Assembly (NCBI RefSeq): GCF_000153025.1
Contig: NZ_CH672429.1
Location: forward strand, 1,661,070 to 1,725,069
Length of the DNA stretch: 64,000 bases
DNA from: Marinomonas sp. MED121
GTDB taxonomy: Bacteria; Pseudomonadota; Gammaproteobacteria; Pseudomonadales; Marinomonadaceae
Direction of reading: 5' to 3'
The position numbers and the translations under genes were made by a program. The notes under the pieces were generated by a model. It was not told the DNA's origin. It saw nothing but the letters and a program-made list of their open reading frames with translations, and did no database searches. Of this stretch, positions 8,783 through 16,343 are shown piece by piece (positions within the stretch are counted from its first letter, which is position 1; the number at the start of each line of letters is the position of its first letter).

Positions 8783-9739
8783 TCATTTTTTAAAAAACCA
8801 AAGTTTATTTAGTTTTACACCACTGGCACACAGAACACCAAAACAAATTAATGACATGGCCATAACGCCATTTACCGACAAGGTTTCGGCCAAAATGGGA
8901 TACGCTGCAATAGATGCAATCACAGGTGTTAAAGACCCTAATGCGGCCGTATTTTCGGCGCCAATTTTACGAATCGCAAAACCATAACTAAAGCCTGTGA
9001 CTAAACCAACCATAATCCCTTGAATCATAAACTGGGTTGCAAATAAGTTCATATCAAGATGCTCACCTGACCCCAAAATGCCAGAATCAAGAACCCCAAA
9101 GGCAAAAAGCCCTAATAATAAAACGCTTGAGACAAGGCCTAATAATCCTGTCGCAGCCAATGGTGATAGGCCAGACACGCGTAAACTTATCGTAAACAGT
9201 GCCCAACAAAAACTGGCCCCTAAAAAGTACAGATCACCCTTGAGTACTTGCCCAGCACTGGTGAAAAAAGATTCTGCCAGGAGGGTTAATATCCCAATAG
9301 CAATGGCCGCTAATCCCATTAAACGTTGTGAGCTAAGAGGTTCTTTAAAAATAAGAACAGCAATCCCTGTTACAAATAATGGAAAGGTGCCGGGAATCAA
9401 AAGCCCAGCATGGGCAACAGGCGCAAGATGCATCCCCTGTGAGGCTAAATAAAAGAAAGGCACACCCGCCCCTAAACTAATCCCCGCTAATAAATGTAAA
9501 GGGACGCGTCGAATTTGCGCCCTAGCTTGAAAAGCAAAATAAGAAAAACATAAAGCTGGCATGCCATAACGCATAATGGACAAGTCAAACATGGTCAAAC
9601 TAGAACTGGCTCCCATTTTGACCGAAATCAACCAGCTTGCCCAAATACAAGCAGTCACTAAAGCTGACACTACCCCTAAATGATATTGCCTTCCTTGTGC
9701 TAACACACGATAAGCAGGGGCGGTATTGGTAGAAGACAT
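8783..9739 (-). CDS. EamA-family (DMT superfamily) permease
   Basis: A 318-residue membrane protein with about ten helices and two EamA repeats (SALVTACIWASWLISVKMG near residue 23; ALFTISLRVSGLSPLAATGLLG near residue 180). The start at ATG 9739 follows a GAGGTG site; a TTG 18 bp upstream would otherwise extend it. It is divergent from an Lrp-type regulator gene, with a large inverted repeat between them. By analogy with other Lrp/DMT pairs it may export an amino acid; this is inference. Confidence 0.85.
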   Translation of the reverse strand: MSSTNTAPAYRVLAQGRQYHLGVVSALVTACIWASWLISVKMGASSSLTMFDLSIMRYGMPALCFSYFAFQARAQIRRVPLHLLAGISLGAGVPFFYLASQGMHLAPVAHAGLLIPGTFPLFVTGIAVLIFKEPLSSQRLMGLAAIAIGILTLLAESFFTSAGQVLKGDLYFLGASFCWALFTISLRVSGLSPLAATGLLGLVSSVLLLGLFAFGVLDSGILGSGEHLDMNLFATQFMIQGIMVGLVTGFSYGFAIRKIGAENTAALGSLTPVIASIAAYPILAETLSVNGVMAMSLICFGVLCASGVKLNKLWFFKK

Positions 9740-9875
9740 AGGGCACCTCAAGGTCAAAGAAAACTTAAGTAGCCACTTAAGTAAATCTATTTAAATCAAA
9801 CTGAATCAACCTCATTATCAGGTAAGATAAGCGAGCATGTCCTTGCGTATTTCGCTAATATATAACATCGAATTA

Positions 9876-9917
9876 GCATATTTGATTAAATTGACCTTTA
9901 AAATTTATCAAATATGC
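9876..9917. promoter_or_regulatory. Inverted repeat, probable Lrp-type operator
   Basis: GCATATTTGAT (9876-9886) and ATCAAATATGC (9907-9917) are perfect 11-bp arms with centres 31 bp apart, about three helical turns. The site lies between the divergent permease and Lrp-type genes, 33 bp before the regulator's start. Lrp/AsnC regulators commonly control a divergent transporter and themselves. Confidence 0.65.
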
Positions 9918-9950
9918 CAATATCTTTATTTTTAATCAAAAGGAAGACTC

Positions 9951-10412
9951 ATGGATGCCATCGACTTTAATATTATCCAGGCTCTGCAAGAGGATGGACG
10001 CTTAAGTAATGTAGAGTTAGCAGAAAGAGTAAACTTATCACCCTCTCCTTGTTTACGACGTGTCAAACGGCTGGAGCAAGACGGCGTGATAACCAGTTAC
10101 CGTGCTAATTTGGACAGGGAAAAAGCAGGTCTACCTATGACGGTTTTTGTTGATGTCACCCTAGATAACAACAAGGATCACGCCAGTATCGAATTTGAAC
10201 AGGCAGTACTGGATAAAGACTATGTGATTTCTTGTTTTCTGGTATCAGGTAGTGCTGATTATCGTCTGGAAATTGTGACGAAAGATTTAAAAAGTTACGA
10301 AACAGCCCTGAATCAAACCCAGGCGCTACCCCATGTAAAAAGCATTAATAGTAACTTTGCCATAAGAGCAGTAAAAACAGCAGCTAGCCTGCCGCTTGTC
10401 TTTGCAAACTAA
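9951..10412 (+). CDS. Lrp/AsnC-family transcriptional regulator
   Basis: A 153-residue regulator with an N-terminal winged HTH (residues 4-50: DFNIIQALQEDGRLSNVELAERVNLSPSPCLRRVKRLEQDGVI, given here by its ends) and a C-terminal RAM effector domain (MTVFVDVTL, SGSADYRLEIV near residue 103). Such proteins usually sense an amino acid. ATG start after AAAAGGAAG. Its divergent partner permease and the inverted repeat between them make that gene the likely target. Confidence 0.9.
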   Translation: MDAIDFNIIQALQEDGRLSNVELAERVNLSPSPCLRRVKRLEQDGVITSYRANLDREKAGLPMTVFVDVTLDNNKDHASIEFEQAVLDKDYVISCFLVSGSADYRLEIVTKDLKSYETALNQTQALPHVKSINSNFAIRAVKTAASLPLVFAN

Positions 10413-10424
10413 GACATACGGCTT

Positions 10425-10790
10425 TTAACTTTCTTGGTGAAAATTGACTTCTAATTTGATACCCGACGGGTCATGAAAAAACACTTGATGTATTCCTATT
10501 TGCCTGACTTCTTGAACATGATATTCAACCCCTAACGCGTCTAATTTAAGGGTAAAGGCTATCAGTCCAGTCAGGCTAAAAGCAATGTGGTCTAAGGCAC
10601 CTAAAGCATGCTCTCTGTCCTCATCCTGGGTTAAGTGCACTATCGGTTTATTATCAAAATATAACCAATAACCCTGATTAGAAAAATGAGGCCTAAACCC
10701 GACTTCAAGTTCAAATAAATTCACATAAAAGTCTTTAACGATTTCTAACAAAGCCTTGGGAGCAGAGATATTAAAATGTTCAAACTGCAT
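10425..10790 (-). CDS. VOC (glyoxalase/dioxygenase) superfamily protein
   Basis: A 121-residue single VOC domain. It begins EHFNISAPKALLEIVKDFYVNLFELEVGFRP and ends IHQVFFHDPSGIKLEVNFH. Metal-ligand positions are His5 and the C-terminal Glu in KLEVNF, and LDHIAFSL supplies a further His. The family covers glyoxalases, ring-cleavage dioxygenases and resistance proteins, so no reaction is assigned. It converges on the Lrp gene with only 12 bp between stops. Confidence 0.75.
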   Translation of the reverse strand: MQFEHFNISAPKALLEIVKDFYVNLFELEVGFRPHFSNQGYWLYFDNKPIVHLTQDEDREHALGALDHIAFSLTGLIAFTLKLDALGVEYHVQEVRQIGIHQVFFHDPSGIKLEVNFHQES

Positions 10791-10973
10791 TTTTCTATTC
10801 CGTTTAAGTGATCATTAATACAATAAAATAGGCCTTAGGAGAATGCAGCTTTTAATTGTTAACTTAACCCACAAAAGAGCATGTTCACCTCGTCAAAATA
10901 TTATCCCTAGTTTTCAAACCCTATCGACAAGAGGCTTGTCTAAAGCGCTATGGATTAACAAAGGCCATGAATT

Positions 10974-11001
10974 AAAAAGCCCCGCTTTGACAAAACGAGG
11001 C
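10974..11001 (-). terminator. Terminator after the butyrobetaine-type dioxygenase
   Basis: On the minus strand a 10-bp stem including two G-T pairs (10979-10988 with 10992-11001) and a 3-base loop is followed by TTTTT. On the plus strand the two wobble positions would be mismatches, so it acts only on the minus strand. Confidence 0.7.
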
Positions 11002-11034
11002 CTGATTCAACAAGTTTGATAGCTGTAGAAAGAG

Positions 11035-12180
11035 CTAACGAGACAAGACTCTTAAACGGCTTTCAAACTCGCCCCTATCCACATAACAACCATGTAAATA
11101 ACGAGCGCCAGATTGAGGGTCAAACGCATCGCGGCCATGTAATACACGACGGTTATCAAAAACCACCATTTCGCCCCCTGTCAGCATGACGGATATTTTA
11201 TATTCAGGGTTCTTCGTCATCTTCATAAAGGTTTGATAAGCACGATAATAAGCCTGCATTAACTCTGGCGAGATATCCAAGGTACTGGCTAAGTGAGGGT
11301 TAAAACAGATCTCATTCACCTGACCTTGATCATCTAGGTTAATAACCGCTTTACGACTTCTGATGTCATAATCCTCATCATGAAAACGACAAGGGATCTG
11401 AGTATTCACTAATAAATCAAAAGCCACGATATCTGCCCGACGCAAATCTTCAGCGACAGCAAAGCCATCACAAAAAATAGAACCGCCACCTTGGGCATCA
11501 TTGGTTAAGCAATGCAAAAATTGATAACCAGGCGGTAACTCCTGATTAGTGAGATCCGTATGCAGTGGCAACGCAATGGATGTGTAGGCAAGGTTATTGG
11601 GTTTAGGTTTAGACTTAACTTCAAACTCCACACCAAAGTTAGTTTCTCTCAAAAAACCCACTTTTTTGGCAACCTGAGTACCTGCTTTAACATCATCCGC
11701 AAGCCCTTCAACGATAGATAACCCATAAGCTTGTGTATCCCTTAACCAAGCGAGCAAGGCACTGTCTTGTGTCAGAATTTCAGTCGCTTTCGAGCGGGGG
11801 ATTTCTGCACCTGAAAGTTCGCTTCGCCATAATCTGGCGTCATTGATAACAGGGTCAAAAGCCATTTTCCCCGGCTGATTCTCATACAGCCATGCTAGTC
11901 GAAATTCAGCGGTATAAGCTTCTTCTAACCAACTAAGGCGTATTGTTTCTTGGTCAATTTCGAACTCGCAAATATCATCATCAAGGTTAATCGTAGTGAG
12001 ATCAAATTGACGCTCCTGAGTATCAGGATGAAAACCAGCAGGGTCATTATCCCTTAACCAAACATAGGGAAAATAACTGGTTTCGGATTCGTTCCAATGA
12101 ATCACTAGCATACGCAAAGAAGAGTCGAGTTGAGCTTGAACAGATGCAGACAGAGCATCCTTTAATACAGAAATAGGCAT
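11035..12180 (-). CDS. TauD/TfdA-family dioxygenase, gamma-butyrobetaine hydroxylase-like
   Basis: A 381-residue Fe(II)/2-oxoglutarate-dependent oxygenase. An N-terminal GBBH-like domain (residues 20-95, with the YVWLRDNDP motif) precedes the jelly-roll domain. The iron site is the HTD of LPLHTDLTNQELPPGYQFLHCL plus the distal His of VLHGRDAF; an Arg near the end (GARYLHGCYVDR) would hold 2-oxoglutarate. This domain order is that of gamma-butyrobetaine and trimethyllysine hydroxylases, which act in carnitine synthesis, but no other carnitine gene is nearby. The ATG at 12180 follows AAAGG by seven bases; a TTG further upstream is less likely. Its leader holds an unusual structured segment. Confidence 0.85.
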   Translation of the reverse strand: MPISVLKDALSASVQAQLDSSLRMLVIHWNESETSYFPYVWLRDNDPAGFHPDTQERQFDLTTINLDDDICEFEIDQETIRLSWLEEAYTAEFRLAWLYENQPGKMAFDPVINDARLWRSELSGAEIPRSKATEILTQDSALLAWLRDTQAYGLSIVEGLADDVKAGTQVAKKVGFLRETNFGVEFEVKSKPKPNNLAYTSIALPLHTDLTNQELPPGYQFLHCLTNDAQGGGSIFCDGFAVAEDLRRADIVAFDLLVNTQIPCRFHDEDYDIRSRKAVINLDDQGQVNEICFNPHLASTLDISPELMQAYYRAYQTFMKMTKNPEYKISVMLTGGEMVVFDNRRVLHGRDAFDPQSGARYLHGCYVDRGEFESRLRVLSR

Positions 12181-12248
12181 GAGAAAACCTTTCAAAAAAA
12201 CATTAAAGAGAAAAACAGAAAAGACTCGCGCAGAGGCAAGTTAGCAAA

Positions 12249-12326
12249 TTAATGCTGAGGAGAAGGCCACCAGTCGCTGGCTTTAAGGTGAGGGTGGCCG
12301 GCACGCTGGCCAATCACAGTAATCAT
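12249..12326 (-). other. GC-rich structured leader with 25-codon ORF
   Basis: This stretch lies about 70 bp upstream of the dioxygenase start, on the same strand. It encodes ATG-to-stop 25 residues containing GQRAGHPHLKASDWWPSPQH. It is visibly richer in GC than its surroundings and holds several inverted repeats: GGCCACC/GGTGGCC (12265-12271 and 12293-12299), CCAG/CTGG, and repeated GGCC blocks. It may be a leader peptide, a structured regulatory RNA, or both. No convincing ribosome site precedes the ATG, so translation is uncertain. I do not recognise it as a known riboswitch. Confidence 0.4.
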
Positions 12327-12411
12327 ATCAAGTCATTACTCTATAAAAAGGTATCTAAGATGTTTGAATCTAAATTTTCGCTGCCCACAAGTCAATCAAT
12401 AAACTAAGATG

Positions 12412-12468
12412 ATTTCTCTTTTAGGCTTTCATTTCTCTTTTAGGGCTTAATTTCTCTTTTTAGGTTTA
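12412..12468. repeat. 19-bp tandem repeat, three copies
   Basis: Three near-identical units beginning ATTTCTCTTTTAGG (12412-12430, 12431-12449, 12450-12468) lie between the dioxygenase leader and the map stop codon. Apart from this repeat and the leader element, the 12181-12525 gap shows nothing else clear. Confidence 0.75.
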
Positions 12469-12525
12469 ATTGGTTAGAAAAACCGAGTGAAGAAAATCGA
12501 ACAGCCCATCACATCGTTTGAACAA

Positions 12526-13299
12526 TTAAATTGGCCCTTCGTCAGCTCTAAGGGTCAATATTTCATAGCCTGTCTCTGTCACTAAAATAGTATGCTCCCA
12601 CTGAGCGGATAACTTCTTATCCCGAGTAATCACTGTCCAACCATCTTTTTTGGTTTTTACCTTAGCCTGACCTTGGTTAATCATAGGTTCTATGGTGAAT
12701 GTCATACCCGGCTCTAGCACTTGCCCTGTTCCCGATTGGCCATAATGTAAAATCTGAGGTGCCTCGTGCATTTCTCGGCCAATACCATGGCCACAATACT
12801 CTTTTACAATTGAATAACCCGCAGCATGGGCATGAGTTTGAATTGCTGCCCCTATATCACCTAACCTAGCACCTGGCTTAACTTGACGTATTCCATGACA
12901 AAGGCTTTCGTAAGTGTTTTTAACCAACTTTTTTGCCATCACACTGGCATTGGGCATCACATACATCTTACTTGAATCAGCAATAAAGCCGTTTTTTTCC
13001 AAGGTTATATCTATATTGACAATATCAGCCCCTTTTAATCGATATGTACTAGGCACCCCATGGCAAACAACCTCATTCACTGAGCTATTTAGACTAAATT
13101 GATAACCATATTGTCCTTTACTGGCAGGCCTAGCAGCCAATTCATGGCGAATAAAGTGGTCCACTTTTTGATCAATTTCCAAGGTGGTAACCCCCACCTG
13201 GATAAAGTCATCTAGCATATTAAAAACACGGGCCAATAATCGCCCTGACTCTCGCATCAAAACCACTTCATCAGCCGATTTAATCACAGCTTTATCCAC
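12526..13299 (-). CDS. map: Type I methionine aminopeptidase
   Basis: Removes the initiator Met from nascent proteins. The 257-residue sequence has all metal and catalytic residues at E. coli-like numbering: His80, Asp97 (VNIDIT), Asp108 (FIADSSKM), His171 (YCGHGIG), Glu204 (TIEPM) and Glu235 (QWEHT). The GTG start has AAGGAG seven bases upstream. It is not beside rpsB, where the housekeeping gene commonly sits. Instead it is 57 bp downstream of a ParD-like antitoxin-family gene on the same strand, apparently as one operon. It may be a second, accessory MAP; whether another copy exists cannot be seen here. Confidence 0.92.
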   Translation of the reverse strand: MDKAVIKSADEVVLMRESGRLLARVFNMLDDFIQVGVTTLEIDQKVDHFIRHELAARPASKGQYGYQFSLNSSVNEVVCHGVPSTYRLKGADIVNIDITLEKNGFIADSSKMYVMPNASVMAKKLVKNTYESLCHGIRQVKPGARLGDIGAAIQTHAHAAGYSIVKEYCGHGIGREMHEAPQILHYGQSGTGQVLEPGMTFTIEPMINQGQAKVKTKKDGWTVITRDKKLSAQWEHTILVTETGYEILTLRADEGPI

Positions 13300-13356
13300 T
13301 ACAAACTCCTTGTACGTCTTATTAATCCCATTATGGTTTTAATCAGGCCCATTAAA

Positions 13357-13587
13357 TTACTTCAGTAGATGTATGTTTTCATGGGTACTTGAGTCCGCTT
13401 GGCTTATTTCATCCTCAAGTTTTAACTGCATCTGAATAATGTCATTGAATGTCATCGTGGGGTTGAGCTCAGCCAAACGGCCCATTTTCAACCAAAACTC
13501 CGCTTGGGAGTTGATAGATCGAGACATGACATTGCTCGACTTTCTAATTTCATCGTGTAGTGGATCTGAGATTTTCACGATTCCCAT
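13357..13587 (-). CDS. ParD-like antitoxin-family protein
   Basis: A 76-residue protein resembling the ParD_like family: an N-terminal segment like a ribbon-helix-helix DNA-binding unit (VKISDPLHDEIRKSSNVMSRSINSQAEFWLKMGRLAE, given in part) followed by a helical tail (FNDIIQMQLKLEDEIS). No ParE-type toxin is next to it; the downstream partner is the intact methionine aminopeptidase. ATG start after AAAGGAG. The AT-rich upstream region has imperfect inverted repeats such as ATATA-AAACG-TATAT around 13610-13625 that could be an autoregulatory operator. Function is unproven. Confidence 0.75.
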   Translation of the reverse strand: MGIVKISDPLHDEIRKSSNVMSRSINSQAEFWLKMGRLAELNPTMTFNDIIQMQLKLEDEISQADSSTHENIHLLK

Positions 13588-13739
13588 CGAGTGCTCCTTT
13601 AAAGCAAAATATACGTTTTATATATGAAATATATCAAAACACTATATATTAAATATAAATTATTTCAATTAATTAAAATGACAGGATCCAATCTCATCAC
13701 AAGATAAACCTCAATCTGCCCTTCTTATCTTGTAATTAA

Positions 13740-13930
13740 GACAAAAATGTCAAAAAAATTAACCATTTCCACAAAACTGAACTAACCTTTAATTTATGCA
13801 AGCTAGCTTGCAGATTGATTATTCAGTTTCAATTTTCCGATACGCCAGTGAAATTGGAGGATAATTAGTTAAATTGTTTCCTTAATTCGCCTCTTTTAAC
13901 GCCCTATACCATTGATATAGGGCGTTTTTT
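13740..13930 (+). ncRNA. Candidate small RNA ending at an orphan terminator
   Basis: A strong plus-strand intrinsic terminator ends here although no plus-strand gene lies upstream; the neighbours on the left are all on the minus strand. The preceding 150 bases contain a perfect 16-bp palindrome (TGCAAGCTAGCTTGCA, 13797-13812) and a second possible stem (CAATTT with AAATTG near 13840-13865). There is no ORF longer than about 12 codons with a ribosome site. The 5' end is a guess. The palindrome could instead be an operator. Confidence 0.35.
13899..13930 (+). terminator. Orphan plus-strand terminator
   Basis: ACGCCCTATA (13899-13908) and TATAGGGCGT (13916-13925) enclose a 7-base loop and are followed by T residues. 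There is no T-run in the minus direction. Confidence 0.85.
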
Positions 13931-13993
13931 TACGACAAAAAGGGTCATTATTAGATGTCATCCCGTTCTCATTTACAGATGTAATTCAACCTC

Positions 13994-14016
13994 ATAATGA
14001 TAATAAATATCATTAT
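13994..14016. promoter_or_regulatory. Fur-box-like operator upstream of bfr genes
   Basis: ATAATGATA and TATCATTAT are perfect 9-bp arms with a 5-base spacer. The core TGATAATAAATATCA differs at one position from the 7-1-7 Fur consensus TGATAATNATTATCA. It lies about 110 bp before the first bacterioferritin start, consistent with iron control of ferritin expression. Confidence 0.6.
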
Positions 14017-14127
14017 TAACTGATTGAAAAATAACACTTTTTTATAATCTTTTACTTTCAATAATTTTATTTCAGACTATAATTGCGTTCAAACTTTAAA
14101 CAATCATTTTTGTGTTGCGAGGGTATT

Positions 14128-14592
14128 ATGCAAGGCAGCAAACAGGTCATTCAGGCTTTAAATAAGGTTCTTAAAACTGAGTTAACATCGATTAACCAGT
14201 ATTTCTTGCATGCTCGTATGTGCAAAAACTGGGGGTTAGAAGAACTTAATTCAAAGAATTACAAAAAGTCGATTAAGGATATGAAGCAATCTGACGACTT
14301 AATTGAACGTGTTTTATTTCTTGAAGGTTTGCCTAACCTTCAGCAGCTTGGTCACCTAAACATTGGTGAGTCACCGGTTGAAATCGTTGCATGCAACCTT
14401 AAATTTCAGACAGAACAAATTGACGAGCTTAAAGATGCCATTGCCCTTTGTGAAAAAGAGCAAGACTATATTAGCCGTGATTTGTTAGAAGATATTCTCG
14501 AATACGAAGAAGAGCATCTTGATTGGTTAGAAACTCAAGAATACCTCATTGCCAATACTGGTTTAGAAAACTACTTACAATCTCAAATGTAG
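14128..14592 (+). CDS. bfr: Bacterioferritin, heme-binding subunit with degenerate ferroxidase site
   Basis: A 154-residue four-helix ferritin aligned without gaps to E. coli Bfr through residue 130. The heme ligand Met52 is kept. Of the six di-iron ligands, Glu18, Glu127 and His130 are present, but position 51 is Asp, 54 is Gln and 94 is Gln. This subunit therefore probably cannot oxidise iron well alone but can bind heme between subunits. Start at 14128 has GAGGG upstream; an in-frame ATG 45 bp earlier would add an unrelated extension. It lies 14 bp before a second bfr gene with the complementary defect, so mixed 24-mers are likely. Confidence 0.93.
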   Translation: MQGSKQVIQALNKVLKTELTSINQYFLHARMCKNWGLEELNSKNYKKSIKDMKQSDDLIERVLFLEGLPNLQQLGHLNIGESPVEIVACNLKFQTEQIDELKDAIALCEKEQDYISRDLLEDILEYEEEHLDWLETQEYLIANTGLENYLQSQM

Positions 14593-14606
14593 AAAGGAGA
14601 GCTTAA

Positions 14607-15074
14607 ATGAAAGGCAATCAACAAGTTATCGATGCGCTAAATAAATTGCTAGCCAATGAGCTAACCGCAATGGATCAATATTTCATTCACTCTCGCATGT
14701 ATGATGATTGGGGCTTATCTAAACTGTTTGAACGTATTGACCATGAGTTTGACGATGAAAAAGGTCATGCAGCAAAACTAATTGAACGTATCTTATTTTT
14801 AGAAGGCACGCCAAACTTAGTAACACGTGAAGCAATACGTGTGGGTAAAGATGTACCTGAAATGCTTGAAAACGACCTTAAGGTCGAATATGAAGTGGCT
14901 GCAATGCTAAAAGAAAGCATCAAAATTTGCGAAGATGTTCAAGACTACAACACTCGTGAAATGCTGGAAGTGCTTTTGGATGATACCGAAATTGACCATG
15001 CATACTGGCTAGAAAAACAGCTAGGTTTGATCAAGATGCTAGGCTTACCAAATTACTTGCAATCGCAAATGTAA
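14607..15074 (+). CDS. bfr: Bacterioferritin, ferroxidase subunit lacking the heme ligand
   Basis: A 155-residue ferritin with Glu18, Glu51, His54 and Glu94 intact and a C-terminal Glu/His pair (DDTEIDHAYWLE) shifted by a one-residue insertion common in this subunit class. Position 52 is Lys instead of the heme-ligating Met. It should oxidise Fe(II) and supply the active centres of a mixed shell with the upstream heme-type subunit. AAAGGAG precedes the ATG; the two genes form one operon. Confidence 0.93.
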   Translation: MKGNQQVIDALNKLLANELTAMDQYFIHSRMYDDWGLSKLFERIDHEFDDEKGHAAKLIERILFLEGTPNLVTREAIRVGKDVPEMLENDLKVEYEVAAMLKESIKICEDVQDYNTREMLEVLLDDTEIDHAYWLEKQLGLIKMLGLPNYLQSQM

Positions 15075-15084
15075 GTCGGTGCAA

Positions 15085-15221
15085 TTAGGGAACCTGCGAA
15101 TAAGTCCTCCCGCCTCAGCATGTGGATAAAAGCCGCTAGATTTATGGCGAGGAGCGCAACTTAATAGTTATTCTATTGATAAGGTCCTCAACGTAAAGAT
15201 AGGGCTTTTAGACCACGCCCT
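15085..15221 (+). mobile_element. Truncated copy of IS5-like MITE
   Basis: These 137 bp match the left part of the element at 26243-26379 with only two differences. It starts with TTAG then GGAACCTGCGAATAAG, an IS5-like terminus in a YTAR site, and stops matching after CCACGCCCT; no right end is present. It lies 11 bp after the stop of the second bfr gene. Confidence 0.8.
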
Positions 15222-15235
15222 AATGATTTGATATA

Positions 15236-15276
15236 AAAAAACCACCTCACACTGAATACAGTATGAGGTGGTTTTT
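15236..15276. terminator. Bidirectional terminator between bfr and plsC
   Basis: AAAAACCACCTCA and TGAGGTGGTTTTT form a 13-bp stem, with a further ACTG/CAGT pairing in the loop. A- and T-runs flank both sides of the convergent genes. Confidence 0.9.
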
Positions 15277-15290
15277 TTTAGCCCAAAAAT

Positions 15291-16013
15291 TTAATTTTCG
15301 CGCTTTAAGATACGATTTAATTCACTGTGTTTTCGTTGCATGATATCAGCACACTTGGACATCAAGGCAGGTACATCACCTTCTGTCATTCCCTTAGTAC
15401 AAATGGGTGCTAACACCTCCACTAACACCTTGCCATTATTCCAGCGATTCCAACGCACCTGCTGATGTGTGTTAGAACAAACCACAGGAACAATGGGCAC
15501 TCCCGCTTGAATAGCAGCATGAAAGGCGCCGGCTTTAAAAGGTAAAAACCCCCTGCCTCGGCTTCTTGAACCCTCAGGAAACATCCAAATAGATAAACCG
15601 GTCTCGCGCATCTTAGACACAATCTGATCTATGGTTGCGATGGCTTTTGCGCGGTTCCCCCGATTAAGCAGGAAGTTACCACTAATCCAATACAAAACCC
15701 CAAAAACAGGTATCCAGATAATGCTTTTTTTGCCAACACTGACTGTCCTTTTAGGCACAGCATGAGTCAGAGTAAAAGGGTCAAAGTTATTTTGATGATT
15801 CGCGATATAAACCGCTTGATCTATTTTTTCAGTCGCTGCATTTTTAATTAAGGTGACTTTTAAACCAATCACGCTCGATGCCTTGCGAAATTTTCTGGCG
15901 ATCAAATAAACCTTATTTTTAGATTTAGGGAAGAAAGGAAAAGTGAATAATCCATATAAGGTTACTAGGATTAATAACAACGCCAGGAGAGAAATCCTGA
16001 AAAGGTATAGCAT
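15291..16013 (-). CDS. plsC: 1-acyl-sn-glycerol-3-phosphate acyltransferase
   Basis: PlsC acylates lysophosphatidic acid to phosphatidic acid at the membrane. The 240-residue protein has an N-terminal membrane segment (residues 1-30), the NHQNNFDP catalytic box (His and Asp), and the FPEGSRSRGRG substrate box near residue 150, followed by GVPIVPVV. The start is set at the ATG at 16013 rather than a TTG 12 bp upstream; GGA lies about eight bases before it. It stands alone between the bfr operon and a chemoreceptor gene. Confidence 0.9.
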   Translation of the reverse strand: MLYLFRISLLALLLILVTLYGLFTFPFFPKSKNKVYLIARKFRKASSVIGLKVTLIKNAATEKIDQAVYIANHQNNFDPFTLTHAVPKRTVSVGKKSIIWIPVFGVLYWISGNFLLNRGNRAKAIATIDQIVSKMRETGLSIWMFPEGSRSRGRGFLPFKAGAFHAAIQAGVPIVPVVCSNTHQQVRWNRWNNGKVLVEVLAPICTKGMTEGDVPALMSKCADIMQRKHSELNRILKREN

Positions 16014-16343
16014 AAATACATCCAAAAAAGCTTAAAAAATCTCAATCATTTATTATACCTCTATTCAGTTTTTTAATTAAATTTAAAAAAACTTAAGCGT
16101 AAAAAAACTAAAAAAACAGGCAAAACATACATAAAGCTGCATTAACTCTACCTTTCGTAATAAAACAGTACATAAGCTTTCAGACAGAAAAAAAAATACA
16201 ATTATACTTAACACTTAATCATGGACATGACGTTATGATTATAACCATAATATCAAGGAATTTAGTGGTATGAGATGAAGTAGCAGCGCTAAATCAGCTT
16301 GTTGATATCACATAAATCAATAACCTTAATAGAGGTTTTAACC
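16014..16343. other. Gap between plsC and chemoreceptor gene
   Basis: A 330-bp AT-rich stretch that should hold the divergent promoters. The only structure seen is a near-palindrome, TTATGATTATAACCATAA at 16233-16250, with one mismatched pair. No convincing ORF. Confidence 0.4.
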
